A model generated the notes under the pieces. It saw only the letters and a program-made list of their open reading frames with translations, was not told where the DNA came from and did no database searches. From Clostridiales bacterium UBA1316 (GTDB lineage: Bacteria; Bacillota; Clostridia; Oscillospirales; Oscillospiraceae): a stretch of DNA of 64,000 bases. Of this stretch, positions 1-8,755 are shown piece after piece; the first letter of the stretch is position 1, and each line of letters begins with the position of its first letter. Where the stretch lies: contig DBTM01000078.1 of assembly GCA_002307055.1 (NCBI GenBank), forward strand, positions 112,262 to 176,261, given 5' to 3'. Made by a program: the position numbers and the translations under genes.

Positions 1-73
1 TATTACGGCTGCGCTGGTGAACGCACGCAATTCTACATGTTGTTTACATGGGAATAGTGCATTATATTAAATA

Positions 74-102
74 TTGTATATTATTTATATAGACAATATA
101 TT
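74..102 (+). promoter_or_regulatory. Candidate sigma-A promoter for the alcohol dehydrogenase unit
   Basis: TTGTAT at 74-79 and TATATT at 97-102 are separated by 17 bases. The stretch is AT-rich, so chance matches are possible. It would start a leader of roughly 110 bases that contains the terminator-like hairpin at 152-182. No gene is visible in bases 1-150. Confidence 0.4.
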
Positions 103-151
103 GCACAACCATTATAATAAAACAAAGTTATAAGAAAATTGTCTTTTGAAC

Positions 152-182
152 AAAGATGTTCCAGCACATGGAGCATCTTTTT
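152..182 (+). terminator. Terminator-like hairpin in the leader of the alcohol dehydrogenase
   Basis: A 12-base arm at 152-163 pairs with 169-180 (one G-T wobble) around a 5-base loop and runs into a T stretch. It sits about 36 bases before the start codon. It either ends a transcript from outside the window or acts as an attenuator. No obvious antiterminator pairing was seen. Confidence 0.6.
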
Positions 183-218
183 CATTATCAGTATGTAAAT
201 TTGTAAAGGAAAATGGAT

Positions 219-1358
219 ATGAAATTTCAGTATTGCCTGCCGGTGAATCTGATTTTTGGTAGAGGGCAAATCAATCAGGTAGGCATTCAGACAGCGAAAT
301 ACGGGAAAAGAGCGCTTGTTGTTACCGGAAGGAACAGCACTAAAAAAACAGGCCTGCTTGAGCGCACGCTTGCTTTTTTGAGGGCGGAGGGTATCGAACC
401 GATCCTGTTTGACAAGGTCGGGCAAAACCCGCTGACAGATACAGTTTATGAAGGCGCGGGCATGGCGGCGGCCAATGGGTGCGATGTGGTTGTCGGACTT
501 GGCGGCGGCAGCATTATGGATGCAGCGAAAGCAATTGCTTTCGCCGCGGAAAACAATGATGATATTAATGATTACATCTTTGGAAAAAAGACATCGGAGA
601 AGGCTCTGCCGATTATTTTAGTACCGACGACGTGCGGAACAGGCAGTGAGGGCAACGGCTTCGCTGTTTTAACGAATCCGGTAACAAAGGATAAAAAATC
701 GCTCCGGTGCAATGCCATTATAGCCAAAGCGTCCATTATCGACCCCGAGCTCATGACGACAATGCCCAAAGCCATTCTGGCAAGCGTCGGTTTCGACGCG
801 CTCTGTCACAACATGGAGGCTTACTTATCAGCCATCAGCCAGCCGATGACGGATATGATGGCGCTTGAGGGTATCAGGCTGGCGGCAAAATACCTGCCGA
901 GAGTTTATGACGACGCGGCTGATATGGAGGCGTGGGACTATATGACCTGGGCCAGCACACTGGGCGGCATGGTCATTAACACCGTTGGCGTTACAGCGCC
1001 GCACGGGATGGAGCACCCCGCCAGCGGCTTGCGGGGTATTGTCCACGGGCGCGGGCTTGCCGCGCTGACGCCTGTAATTTACGAAGAATCCATCAACGAT
1101 CCGCGCGGCTGCCCGGAGAAATTCGCCGTGATATCAAGGCTTATGGGTGGGCATGATGCGCATGACTGCGTGGCGAAAATCAGGGAACTGCTCGAGAAAA
1201 TTGAACTGACAGCGTCCCTTGGAGAGCAGGGAATTAAAGAGGCGGATGTCGACTGGATGGCGCAAAACTGCCTGAAGGTTTCCGCTGCCGGTATTGCCAA
1301 TCACCCGGTAAAATTCGGTCTCGACGACCTGAAACGGATTTACTTAAAAGCGCTCTAA
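219..1358 (+). CDS. Iron-containing alcohol dehydrogenase (possible 4-hydroxybutyrate dehydrogenase)
   Basis: A 379-residue group III (Fe-dependent) alcohol dehydrogenase, the normal family length. The nucleotide-binding GGGS lies at residues 95-98. Metal ligands read as Asp193, His197, His262 and His276, matching the family pattern almost position for position. The ATG at 219 is 8 bases after AGGA and is preferred to the in-frame ATG at 213, which is only 2 bases away. It is followed after 55 bases by a GABA-type aminotransferase. With the facing putrescine operon this suggests reduction of succinate semialdehyde to 4-hydroxybutyrate. The family also includes butanol, propanediol and lactaldehyde dehydrogenases, so the substrate is inferred from context only. 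Confidence 0.88.
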   Translation: MKFQYCLPVNLIFGRGQINQVGIQTAKYGKRALVVTGRNSTKKTGLLERTLAFLRAEGIEPILFDKVGQNPLTDTVYEGAGMAAANGCDVVVGLGGGSIMDAAKAIAFAAENNDDINDYIFGKKTSEKALPIILVPTTCGTGSEGNGFAVLTNPVTKDKKSLRCNAIIAKASIIDPELMTTMPKAILASVGFDALCHNMEAYLSAISQPMTDMMALEGIRLAAKYLPRVYDDAADMEAWDYMTWASTLGGMVINTVGVTAPHGMEHPASGLRGIVHGRGLAALTPVIYEESINDPRGCPEKFAVISRLMGGHDAHDCVAKIRELLEKIELTASLGEQGIKEADVDWMAQNCLKVSAAGIANHPVKFGLDDLKRIYLKAL

Positions 1359-1413
1359 TGAAGCAGAAAAAGGGTTTAACCCCTTACAAATCAGGCAATA
1401 AAAAGGAGAGTTT

Positions 1414-2778
1414 ATGATGCTTAGAGAATCACTGCCGAAAATAATCACACCCCTGCCCGGGCCGAAAGCAAAAGCAATTATCGCAAGAAGAGCGGAAGCT
1501 ATACCCGGCTCGATTAAATGTGTTTATCCCTGCGTTATTAAAAGAGGCGAAGGCGCCATGATCGAGGATGTCGACGGCAACATTTTCCTTGACTGGGTTG
1601 GCGGCGTGGGTGTTCTGAATGTTGGCTACAGCCACCCGGAGCTTATCGAGGCTGTGAAAGAGCAGTCGGAGAAGTATTTCCACGGCATGATGAACATCAT
1701 GACACACGAGGGATACGTCAAGCTCGCTGAAAAAATGAATGAAATCGTGCCGGTTAAGGGCGACAAAAAGAAGACCATGTTCGTCAACTCCGGTGCTGAA
1801 GCGGACGAAAACGCTGTTAAGATCGCAAAATCCTATACGAAAAGGCCGAATATTATCGTATTTTCAGGCGCATTCCACGGCCGTACGCTGCTCGCCTCCG
1901 TTATGACCTCCAAAAAAGCGTATTCAGCCGGTATCGGCCCGTATCCCGACGGCGTGTACCGCGCCGAATTCCCGTATCTGTACAGAGCGCCGAAGGGTTA
2001 TACGGAAGAAGAAGCGATTGCCTATTACATTGAAAAGCTCGAGCGCGTGTTTGAAGAGGCATCTCCGGCGGAATATGTGGCGGGCATCGTTGTGGAGCCT
2101 GTTCAGGGGGAGGGCGGATTTGTCCCCGCGCCTATTGAATGGGTCAAGGCTGTCAGAAAGCTCTGCGACGAAAAGGGTATCCTGCTGATTGCCGATGAGG
2201 TGCAGACCGGGTTTGCCCGCTCGGGTAAAATGTTCGTTTCAAACTACTGGCAGGAAGCCGACTGCGCGCCCGATATTATCGCCACAGCCAAATCCATCGC
2301 AGGCGGCATACCGCTGAGCGCCGTGACCGCGAGAGCCGAGATTTTTGACGGCATTAAGGACGGAATCATCGGCGGCACCTTCGGCGGCAACGCTCTTGCC
2401 TGCGCGTCGGCCCTAAAGGTCATTGAAATCATTGAGCGGGACAATTTATGCGCCCGAGCGCTTGAGATTGCGGCGAAATGCAGAACCGCTTTTGAAGCAT
2501 GGAAAGCTAAATATGAGGTCATCGGCGATGTCAGAGGCATCGGCTGCATGATGGGCATCGAGTTTGTCGAGGATAAAAAGAGCAAGAAGCCCAACGTAAA
2601 GCTTGTGTCGGCAATCGTCACGGAAGCCGCGGCCAACGGCCTCATCATTGAAAGCGCCGGAATTTACAGCAATGTCATTCGCTTTTTGTCCCCCCTCGTC
2701 GTCACGGACGCACAGCTCGACAGCGGTTTGAGAATTTTTGAAGCGGCTATAAAGACGTGCAGCGCCGTCAAATACTAA
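1414..2778 (+). CDS. gabT: Class III PLP aminotransferase, probable 4-aminobutyrate aminotransferase
   Basis: A 454-residue fold-type I, class III aminotransferase. Landmarks are the PLP phosphate region NSGAEADENA, the FHGRT motif, the cofactor-ring Asp in IADEVQTGFARSG and the Schiff-base Lys293 in TAKSIAGGIP. AAGGAG precedes a double ATG (1414 or 1417). It lies in the same unit as the iron alcohol dehydrogenase. In the family this pattern fits GABA, ornithine and related omega-amino acids. Next to a putrescine uptake and oxidation operon, GABA to succinate semialdehyde is the most economical reading. Acetylornithine or beta-alanine transamination cannot be excluded by eye. Confidence 0.82.
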   Translation: MMLRESLPKIITPLPGPKAKAIIARRAEAIPGSIKCVYPCVIKRGEGAMIEDVDGNIFLDWVGGVGVLNVGYSHPELIEAVKEQSEKYFHGMMNIMTHEGYVKLAEKMNEIVPVKGDKKKTMFVNSGAEADENAVKIAKSYTKRPNIIVFSGAFHGRTLLASVMTSKKAYSAGIGPYPDGVYRAEFPYLYRAPKGYTEEEAIAYYIEKLERVFEEASPAEYVAGIVVEPVQGEGGFVPAPIEWVKAVRKLCDEKGILLIADEVQTGFARSGKMFVSNYWQEADCAPDIIATAKSIAGGIPLSAVTARAEIFDGIKDGIIGGTFGGNALACASALKVIEIIERDNLCARALEIAAKCRTAFEAWKAKYEVIGDVRGIGCMMGIEFVEDKKSKKPNVKLVSAIVTEAAANGLIIESAGIYSNVIRFLSPLVVTDAQLDSGLRIFEAAIKTCSAVKY

Positions 2779-2862
2779 AATCAGTTATAATCTTACAAAT
2801 ATTTATTTTTTATTTTCGCTTACTTTCATATACAAACGTGAAAACATGATGTATACTGATAA

Positions 2863-2890
2863 TTGTGCTGAACGATGAGCTCAGTATATA
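2863..2890 (+). promoter_or_regulatory. Candidate promoter for the zinc-ribbon gene
   Basis: TTGTGC at 2863-2868 and TATATA at 2885-2890 with a 16-base spacer, ending about 25 bases before the ATG at 2916. The -35 match is weak. Confidence 0.35.
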
Positions 2891-2915
2891 TTATTTAAAA
2901 GAGGTATACCATTTA

Positions 2916-3185
2916 ATGACTCAAGACAAAACACTGACCTGTAAAGATTGTGGCGCAGAATTTACCTTCACATCGAGTGAACAGGATTTCTTTGCTGAAA
3001 AAGGCTTTACAAACGAACCCCAGAGATGCAAGCCCTGCCGTAACGCGAGAAAAAATGGCGGCGCTGTTCAGAGAGAAATGTTTACTGCCACTTGCGCATC
3101 CTGCGGCAATGAAGCAAAGGTTCCTTTCCAGCCGAGAGATGATCGCCCTGTTTATTGCAGCGATTGTTTTTCCAGACAGAGATAA
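2916..3185 (+). CDS. Small double zinc-ribbon protein
   Basis: An 89-residue protein with two CxxC pairs near the N-terminus (CKDC, CKPC) and two near the C-terminus (CASC, CSDC), so one or two Zn sites are likely. This is the layout of the probable zinc-binding small proteins common in Firmicutes. Its cellular role is not known. The ATG at 2916 follows AAGAGGT at good spacing and is preferred to an upstream in-frame start at 2865 that would lie on the promoter. It is monocistronic, closed by the hairpin at 3209. Confidence 0.75.
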   Translation: MTQDKTLTCKDCGAEFTFTSSEQDFFAEKGFTNEPQRCKPCRNARKNGGAVQREMFTATCASCGNEAKVPFQPRDDRPVYCSDCFSRQR

Positions 3186-3208
3186 TTCTGCTTGTAATAA
3201 AAGAAGAG

Positions 3209-3240
3209 ATGATGCACCCGTAAGGGTGTATCATTTTTTA
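3209..3240 (+). terminator. Rho-independent terminator of the zinc-ribbon gene
   Basis: Stem 3210-3219 pairs with 3224-3233 (one wobble), GTAA loop, then a run of six T. Confidence 0.85.
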
Positions 3241-3295
3241 TTATACTATTTTCTTGCCACTTTCAGCTGAATTCCCTCAATTTTACCAAATTGTA

Positions 3296-3324
3296 TTGCA
3301 AATCGACTTGTTTAGGGGTATATT
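3296..3324 (+). promoter_or_regulatory. Sigma-A promoter of the NlpC/P60 gene
   Basis: TTGCAA at 3296-3301, 17-base spacer, TATATT at 3319-3324. It is placed about 40 bases before the ATG at 3365. Confidence 0.55.
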
Positions 3325-3364
3325 ATTGTGAGTTGTAACTATTTGTAACGGCTTGGTGATTCGC

Positions 3365-4597
3365 ATGTTTAATATATTCTCAAAAAAGAAAAAGTCTTTG
3401 TTGGCAGGGCTGCTGACGTTCGCCTTAGTATTTGGCATGGGATTATCGCTGCTCAATGGGCCGGTTCAGGCTGTGAGCAAGTCGGAACTGAATTCGCTGA
3501 AGAAGCAGCAGCAACAGCTCGCTGAAAAAAAGGCCAATATTCAGAAGCAGGCAGACGCGCTCAACAGTAAAGTGAATGCGCAGACCCAAAAGCTGAATCT
3601 GCTGACCTCGAAGCTTGACGTGACGAATTCGGAAATCAAAAACCTGTCCAAGCAAATTGCGATTTACACGAATTCAATCGCGGCAATGGAAAACGAACTC
3701 AACGTCGATGAACAAAAGGAACAGGAGCTGCTTAAGAAATATAAACAGCGGATGCGCGTCATGGAGGAAAGCGGCGGCATTTCATACATATCGCTGCTTT
3801 TCGAAGCAAACAGCTTTGAGGATCTGCTCAGCCGTATCGACTGCGTTAACGCGATTATGGAGTATGATAACGGCCTTATTAAGGATGTCCGGGAAGCTAA
3901 GGTCAAGGTTAAAAACGCAAAAGCGGACATGGAAGCCGAGATGGCCGACCAGCAGCAGGTCTTCGCGACCTATCAGGAAAAACAGGCGGACCTTGTCTCG
4001 CAGCAAGCCGAGGTCAAAAAGGTCCTTTTAACCTTAACGGCGGGTTCGGCGGATTACGAAAAACAGCTTCAGTCGGTCAAATCGCTTCAGTCGTCATTAA
4101 ACGGACAGATCAGCGATATGGCGAGCAAGCTGACGGAACAAGAACGCTTAAAGGCAGAGCAGGCTGCCGCAGACAAGGCTTCGTCAGACGGTGGGAACTG
4201 GTATGGCGACGCGGCCGGTACAGGCACGGGACAGGATATTGTCAATTACGCGAAGACTTTTCTCGGCGTTAAGTATGTTTATGGCGGAACGTCTCCTTCA
4301 GGCTTCGACTGTTCGGGCTTCGTGTACTACTGCTACAGGCACTTCGGCTATTGGGTAAACCGCACCGCGTCAGGCCTCGCGTACAACGGTGTTGCGGTAT
4401 CGTCGTCTGCGTTAAAGCCCGGAGATGTTATCCTTTTCACAGAGCTGGACGGCGACTATATAGGCCACACGGGCATATATATCGGCAACGGCCAATTCAT
4501 CCACGCGCCGCACACCGGGGACGTCGTCAAAATATCAAGCCTTTCGGACGCTTATTACACGCGGCACTACTGGGGCGCAAGACGGATTATTACTTAA
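3365..4597 (+). CDS. Secreted coiled-coil NlpC/P60 peptidoglycan endopeptidase
   Basis: A 410-residue exported cell-wall hydrolase. Residues 1-35 form a signal peptide (basic KKKK, hydrophobic core, cleavage near VQA-VS). Residues about 40-260 are a long Lys/Gln/Glu-rich coiled coil, like the N-terminal region of CwlO/PcsB-type hydrolases. The C-terminal 130 residues are an NlpC/P60 domain with Cys316 in GFDCSGF and His368 in GHTGIYIG. Family members cut D-glutamyl-diaminopimelate bonds, and the coiled coil usually connects them to FtsEX-type control. No ftsEX is in the window. An upstream TTG at 3353 is a possible alternative start. It is monocistronic, with its own promoter and terminator. 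Confidence 0.88.
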   Translation: MFNIFSKKKKSLLAGLLTFALVFGMGLSLLNGPVQAVSKSELNSLKKQQQQLAEKKANIQKQADALNSKVNAQTQKLNLLTSKLDVTNSEIKNLSKQIAIYTNSIAAMENELNVDEQKEQELLKKYKQRMRVMEESGGISYISLLFEANSFEDLLSRIDCVNAIMEYDNGLIKDVREAKVKVKNAKADMEAEMADQQQVFATYQEKQADLVSQQAEVKKVLLTLTAGSADYEKQLQSVKSLQSSLNGQISDMASKLTEQERLKAEQAAADKASSDGGNWYGDAAGTGTGQDIVNYAKTFLGVKYVYGGTSPSGFDCSGFVYYCYRHFGYWVNRTASGLAYNGVAVSSSALKPGDVILFTELDGDYIGHTGIYIGNGQFIHAPHTGDVVKISSLSDAYYTRHYWGARRIIT

Positions 4598-4613
4598 TTA
4601 ATATTCATAAAAG

Positions 4614-4651
4614 AAGGCTCGGCGCTGCAAGTACAGCATCGAGCCTTTTTT
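4614..4651. terminator. Bidirectional terminator between NlpC/P60 and the polyamine operon
   Basis: Stem AAGGCTCG..GCTG pairs with CAGC..CGAGCCTT and has T-rich tracts on both sides. It ends the rightward hydrolase gene and the leftward patA operon. Confidence 0.8.
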
Positions 4652-4673
4652 CGCTTGATATCTTATGAGTATA

Positions 4674-6026
4674 CTATAGGCTGAATTCCTTTTTTGCCGC
4701 GGCGAGCGCCTCGTCAACGAGCGTGAGGACCTTGGCAAAGTCCTCGTAGGAGGTGGTAGCGGCGGGCTCAAAGCGGATGGTCTTGGCGTTGATGAGCGTG
4801 CCGGCGGTCATGATGCGCCGGGCAAACAGCTCCTTGGCGAAGCAATATCCGATTTCCGAGGTCGGGAATTCAACACCGATCATCAGCCCAGCGCCGCGGA
4901 CGTCCACTAATACCTCCGGGTATTTCTTTTTAAGGTCATTCAAGCCGCGGATGAAGTATTCGCCTTTTTCTTTTGCCTGCTTGGGAATATCGTGCTTGAG
5001 CATATAGGATATCGTCGCCAGAGCGGCGGAGCAGGCCAGCGGATTGCCGCCGAAGGTGGGCGAACCGAGGAGCCATGGATTGTCGACAAGCGGCTGGACC
5101 CAAAGCTGGGGACGGCAGATAATGCCGGTGATCGGCATGATGCCGCCGCCGAAGGCTTTGCCGTAGGTCATGATGTCGGGAACGACATCCTCCGCCTCGC
5201 AGCGCCACATGGTGCCGGTCCGGCCCATACCGGTCTGAATCTCGTCAAAAATCAGCAGGACACCGAACTCATCGCATATTTTACGGACTTCCTTTAAATA
5301 ACCCGGGGGAGGAATGATAATTCCCGCTTCGCCCTGAATCGGCTCGAGGATGACGGCGGCAATTGTTTCGCCGACAGCCAACAGGTTTTTAATCGCCTTG
5401 CGGACATCATCGGCAACACCGTATTGGACGTGCTGAACCTGCTGAATCATTGGCAGGTATGGAACGCGGTAGGTATTTTTGCCGCCCATGGAGACAGCGC
5501 CCATGGACTTGCCGTGGAAGCCGCCGACTGTGGAAATAAACCATCTGCCGCCGGAGGCGATCCGCGCGAGCTTAATTGCCATTTCAACGGCTTCGGCGCC
5601 GCCGTTCGTGAAAAAGCAGTATTGCAGGTCACCCGGTGTGATTTCAGCCATGACCTTTGCGAGGTATCCGCGCAGGGGATCGACGAGTTCCTGACTATGG
5701 AGAGCCTGATGATCCAGCTGCGCTTTGACATAACGGAGGATTTCCGGGTTCCTGTGGCCGCACATGAAGATGCCGAAGCCACCCAAAAAGTCGATGAATT
5801 CCTCACCGTTGACGTCGGAAAAACCACTGCCGTGATCCATCCACTCCACAAATGCCGCGTTGGTCGAGACCGATTTCCTGTACTTCAGCCAGCCGGGATT
5901 GACGTAATTATTATAATTATCGATGGACTCCGACGTCATCCGCTTGGCTTCCTCGGGGCTGAGCTTATCCTTTTCGATATAGCCCAATACCTCATCAAGT
6001 TCCTTTACTGCTGCTTCTTTGCACAT
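4674..6026 (-). CDS. patA: Putrescine aminotransferase (PatA/YgjG type)
   Basis: A 450-residue class III aminotransferase that starts with the extra N-terminal helix segment typical of putrescine:2-oxoglutarate aminotransferase. PLP landmarks are FTNGGAEAVE, GGFHGKS, IFDEIQTGMGRTG and the Schiff-base Lys290 in TYGKAFGGG. It would convert putrescine plus 2-oxoglutarate into 4-aminobutanal (which cyclises to pyrroline) plus glutamate. It is the last gene of the leftward PII-potABCD-aldehyde dehydrogenase unit, separated from the dehydrogenase by a 118-base gap holding a palindromic repeat. The start follows AGGGGTG. The paralogous aminotransferase at 1414 lacks the N-terminal extension, which supports different substrates. 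Confidence 0.87.
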   Translation of the reverse strand: MCKEAAVKELDEVLGYIEKDKLSPEEAKRMTSESIDNYNNYVNPGWLKYRKSVSTNAAFVEWMDHGSGFSDVNGEEFIDFLGGFGIFMCGHRNPEILRYVKAQLDHQALHSQELVDPLRGYLAKVMAEITPGDLQYCFFTNGGAEAVEMAIKLARIASGGRWFISTVGGFHGKSMGAVSMGGKNTYRVPYLPMIQQVQHVQYGVADDVRKAIKNLLAVGETIAAVILEPIQGEAGIIIPPPGYLKEVRKICDEFGVLLIFDEIQTGMGRTGTMWRCEAEDVVPDIMTYGKAFGGGIMPITGIICRPQLWVQPLVDNPWLLGSPTFGGNPLACSAALATISYMLKHDIPKQAKEKGEYFIRGLNDLKKKYPEVLVDVRGAGLMIGVEFPTSEIGYCFAKELFARRIMTAGTLINAKTIRFEPAATTSYEDFAKVLTLVDEALAAAKKEFSL

Positions 6027-6073
6027 TGTAACACCCCTAAATATAATTTTAACTGATTGGTATATGCTCTCGT

Positions 6074-6148
6074 GTAGGGGCGATTCACGAATCGCCCTTT
6101 ACATGCTTGTGTACTTGCCGGGGCGGGCGATTCGTGAATCGCCCCTAC
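6074..6148. repeat. Palindromic interspersed repeat overlapping the aldehyde dehydrogenase stop
   Basis: Two inverted arms at 6074-6097 and 6125-6148, each itself a palindrome around GGCGATTC..GAATCGCC, make a 75-base MITE- or REP-like element beginning and ending GTAGGGG/CCCCTAC. Its right end contains the TAG stop codon (6145-6147) of the aldehyde dehydrogenase. It has no coding capacity. Confidence 0.8.
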
Positions 6149-7617
6149 TTGTCAAACCAGCCGGTTTCGCCGGGCTGCAGGTTGATGTTGATTTGCTTGA
6201 CCTCTGTATATTCCTCGTAGCCGAAGGTGCCGAGGTCTCGGCCGATGCCGCTTTGCTTATAGCCGCCCCACGGCGCTTCGCAGTAGGTTGGATGATAGGC
6301 GTTGATCCAGGTGATTCCCGCGCGCAGCTTTTTAATCACCCGCATTGCTTTGGCGCCGTCGCTGGTGAATACGCCGCCGGCTAGGCCGAAGGGCGTGCCG
6401 TTGGCGAGTTCAAGCGCCTGCTTTTCCCCATGGAATTTCTGCACGGCAAGTACCGGCCCGAAAATTTCTTCCTGGACGATGCGCATGTCCGGTGTCGCGT
6501 CGGCGAATATTGTCGGCTCCACGTAAAAGCCCTTGCCGAGCGCTCCGGCGGTGATTCTATTGCCGCCGCACAGGAGCCGCGCGCCTTCTTTTTTGCCGAT
6601 TTCTATGTATTCGAGAACCTTATGCATGTGCTCCCCGCTGACGAGGGGTCCCATTTCAGTGGTCTCATCAAGCCCGTTCCCAACCCGGATTTTCTTTGCC
6701 CGCTCGGTGAGGACAGTGAGGAATTTGTCGTAAATAGTATCCTCAAGAATCAGGCGCGAACCGGCTGAGCATACCTCGCCCTGATTGGCGAAGATGCCGA
6801 ACAGCGCGTAATCAATGGCGATATCGAAGTCGGCGTCGGCAAAAACAATATTCGGTGATTTACCGCCGAGTTCCAGCGAGATGCCCTTGATGTTGCCGGC
6901 TGCCGCGCGCATAATGCTGCGTCCGGTCTCGGTCCCGCCGGTGAACGCCACCTTGTCGACGTCCATGTTTGAGGCAATCTCATTGCCGACGACAGCCCCC
7001 GGGCCCATGACGAGATTGGCGACGCCCTTTGGGAAGCCAGCTTCCTCGAGAATTTCAAAAAATTTAATTGCGTTCATCGGTGTCATCTCCGACGGCTTGA
7101 AGACGATGGTATTGCCAGCGGCCAGAGCGGGGGCAATTTTCCACATGGACATGAGCAGCGGATAATTCCACGGCACGATGAGACCGCAGACGCCGATGGC
7201 CTCGCGGACAACCATAGCCTGCATCGGATCCGCGACATCGTAGGTCTGACCGTGCGGCTTCGTTGCGATTCCGGCATAATATCGGAGGCAGGTGACGGCG
7301 TCGCTGACATCATATATAGACTCCCGGAGCGGTTTGCCGTTGTCCTTCGTTTCAAGAAGGGCAAATGCATCTGCGCGACTCTCAAGCAAATCCGCTGCTT
7401 TCAGGAGCAGCCGTGCCCGCTCGACCGGCTTGACATCCATCCAGCCGTCCTCATAGAAAGCGCGTTTGGCAGCGGCAACGGCTTTTTTGACATCCTCCGG
7501 CCCGCCTCTGGTCACGACGCCGATAACGCTGCCGTCGGCAGGATTTATGACCTCATGTGTTGCTCCGGAGACGGACAGGGTCCACTGCCCGTCGATATAC
7601 ATTTTTCCGATTTCCAT
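6145..7617 (-). CDS. NAD-dependent aldehyde dehydrogenase, probable 4-aminobutanal dehydrogenase
   Basis: A 490-residue ALDH of normal length. It has the oxyanion Asn in the VPWNYP region, the general-base Glu in LELGGKSPN and the nucleophile Cys283 in NQGEVCSAGSR. It resembles betaine-aldehyde and gamma-aminobutyraldehyde dehydrogenases. Between potD and patA, oxidation of 4-aminobutanal to GABA is the best fit. AGGAGG lies 6-7 bases before the ATG. The stop codon is provided by the repeat at 6074-6148, so the last residues may differ from the ancestral end. A strong hairpin at 7645-7668 separates it from potD. Confidence 0.87.
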   Translation of the reverse strand: MEIGKMYIDGQWTLSVSGATHEVINPADGSVIGVVTRGGPEDVKKAVAAAKRAFYEDGWMDVKPVERARLLLKAADLLESRADAFALLETKDNGKPLRESIYDVSDAVTCLRYYAGIATKPHGQTYDVADPMQAMVVREAIGVCGLIVPWNYPLLMSMWKIAPALAAGNTIVFKPSEMTPMNAIKFFEILEEAGFPKGVANLVMGPGAVVGNEIASNMDVDKVAFTGGTETGRSIMRAAAGNIKGISLELGGKSPNIVFADADFDIAIDYALFGIFANQGEVCSAGSRLILEDTIYDKFLTVLTERAKKIRVGNGLDETTEMGPLVSGEHMHKVLEYIEIGKKEGARLLCGGNRITAGALGKGFYVEPTIFADATPDMRIVQEEIFGPVLAVQKFHGEKQALELANGTPFGLAGGVFTSDGAKAMRVIKKLRAGITWINAYHPTYCEAPWGGYKQSGIGRDLGTFGYEEYTEVKQININLQPGETGWFDK

Positions 7618-7644
7618 ACAGTGACCTCCTATAATTTATTTCAG

Positions 7645-7668
7645 AGCGTGAAAATTCATTTTCACGCT
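7645..7668. promoter_or_regulatory. Perfect intercistronic hairpin between potD and the aldehyde dehydrogenase
   Basis: An 11-base stem (7645-7655 with 7658-7668) with a minimal loop lies in the 52-base gap. It is not followed by T residues on the coding strand, so it looks more like an mRNA-processing or 3'-protecting structure than a terminator. Confidence 0.6.
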
Positions 7669-7669
7669 G

Positions 7670-8725
7670 TCAGCTGGTGAACTTCGCCCACATGTCGTTA
7701 TAGATATCAATCGACTTGTCGACATTCATGATATACTGCCCTTTTCCGAAGATATCGGACGGGATGTTGGCCGCAGGGTCATTTTTGTATTCGTCGCCGA
7801 GCAGCTTGACAGCCTCTGTATTGGGGTTGAGGTACGGATATACTTTCGAAATCTCGGCGCTGGCCTTCGCGTCCAGAATGTAGTTCATGAATTTCTCCGC
7901 GGCATCCAGGTTTTTAGAGCCTTTGGCAATACACAGATTGTCAAGGAACAGCGTGTTGCCTTCCTTGGGGTTGATGATTTGAACGTCGGGGTTGTCTTTT
8001 ATGGCGAGCGAGGCTTCGGCGTTCCACATCAGGCCGATGGAGGCTTCGCCGTTGATCATGGCTGTTTTCGGAGAGTCGCTGTCGAGTATTTTGATGTTAT
8101 TTTTCAATTCCATGAGCTTGTCGCTGATTTTAGCGAGAATGGCAGGATCGGTCTCGTTCGGAGAATATCCCATGCTCATGGCGACGATGCCGATGATAAT
8201 CCTGAAATCGTCAAGCGCCACGATGCTCTTGGCGTATTTGGCATCAAAAAGCTGAGTATAGGAGGTGATATCGTCGGTGATGACCTTTTTGTTGACGACG
8301 AGCGCGCAGACACCGCCGCGGTACGGGACGGAATAGGAATTGTCGGGGTCAAAGCTCTGCTTTAAGTAAGCGGGGTCGATGTTCTTAATATTGGGGATTT
8401 TGGACATATCCACTTTTTCAAGCAAGCCCTGTGAGATCATATTCTGTACCATGTAGTCGCTTGGCACGACGATGTCATAGGTACCGGGATTGCTGCTTTT
8501 AACCTTGGACAGCATTTCCTCATTATTGGAGTACATGGTGACGTTGACTTTGATGCCGGTCTCCTTTGTAAACTCGTCAATGACCGCCTGGGGCAGATAC
8601 TCCGTCCAGATAAACAGGTTGAGTTCGCCCCCGCCGGCAGAGGTCTTGCTGGCCGAACAGCCCGGCAGTATAAGGATTGAAAACAATAATGTGACGGCGA
8701 GCAGCATGCTGATGATTTTTTTCAT
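7670..8725 (-). CDS. potD: Spermidine/putrescine-binding lipoprotein of the ABC importer
   Basis: A 351-residue extracellular substrate-binding lipoprotein. It has an N-terminal signal with lipobox ILPGC (Cys near residue 23), then a PotD/PotF-type bilobed fold beginning LNLFIWTEYLP. Motifs of polyamine binding such as YDIVVPSDY and VPYRGG are present, and Trp and Asp residues line the likely amine pocket. It follows potC by 30 bases in the leftward operon and supplies substrate to PotABC. Whether putrescine or spermidine is preferred cannot be told. The downstream catabolic genes favour putrescine. Confidence 0.92.
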   Translation of the reverse strand: MKKIISMLLAVTLLFSILILPGCSASKTSAGGGELNLFIWTEYLPQAVIDEFTKETGIKVNVTMYSNNEEMLSKVKSSNPGTYDIVVPSDYMVQNMISQGLLEKVDMSKIPNIKNIDPAYLKQSFDPDNSYSVPYRGGVCALVVNKKVITDDITSYTQLFDAKYAKSIVALDDFRIIIGIVAMSMGYSPNETDPAILAKISDKLMELKNNIKILDSDSPKTAMINGEASIGLMWNAEASLAIKDNPDVQIINPKEGNTLFLDNLCIAKGSKNLDAAEKFMNYILDAKASAEISKVYPYLNPNTEAVKLLGDEYKNDPAANIPSDIFGKGQYIMNVDKSIDIYNDMWAKFTS

Positions 8726-8755
8726 ATTAATTCTCCTTCGTAATAGATTATTTAG

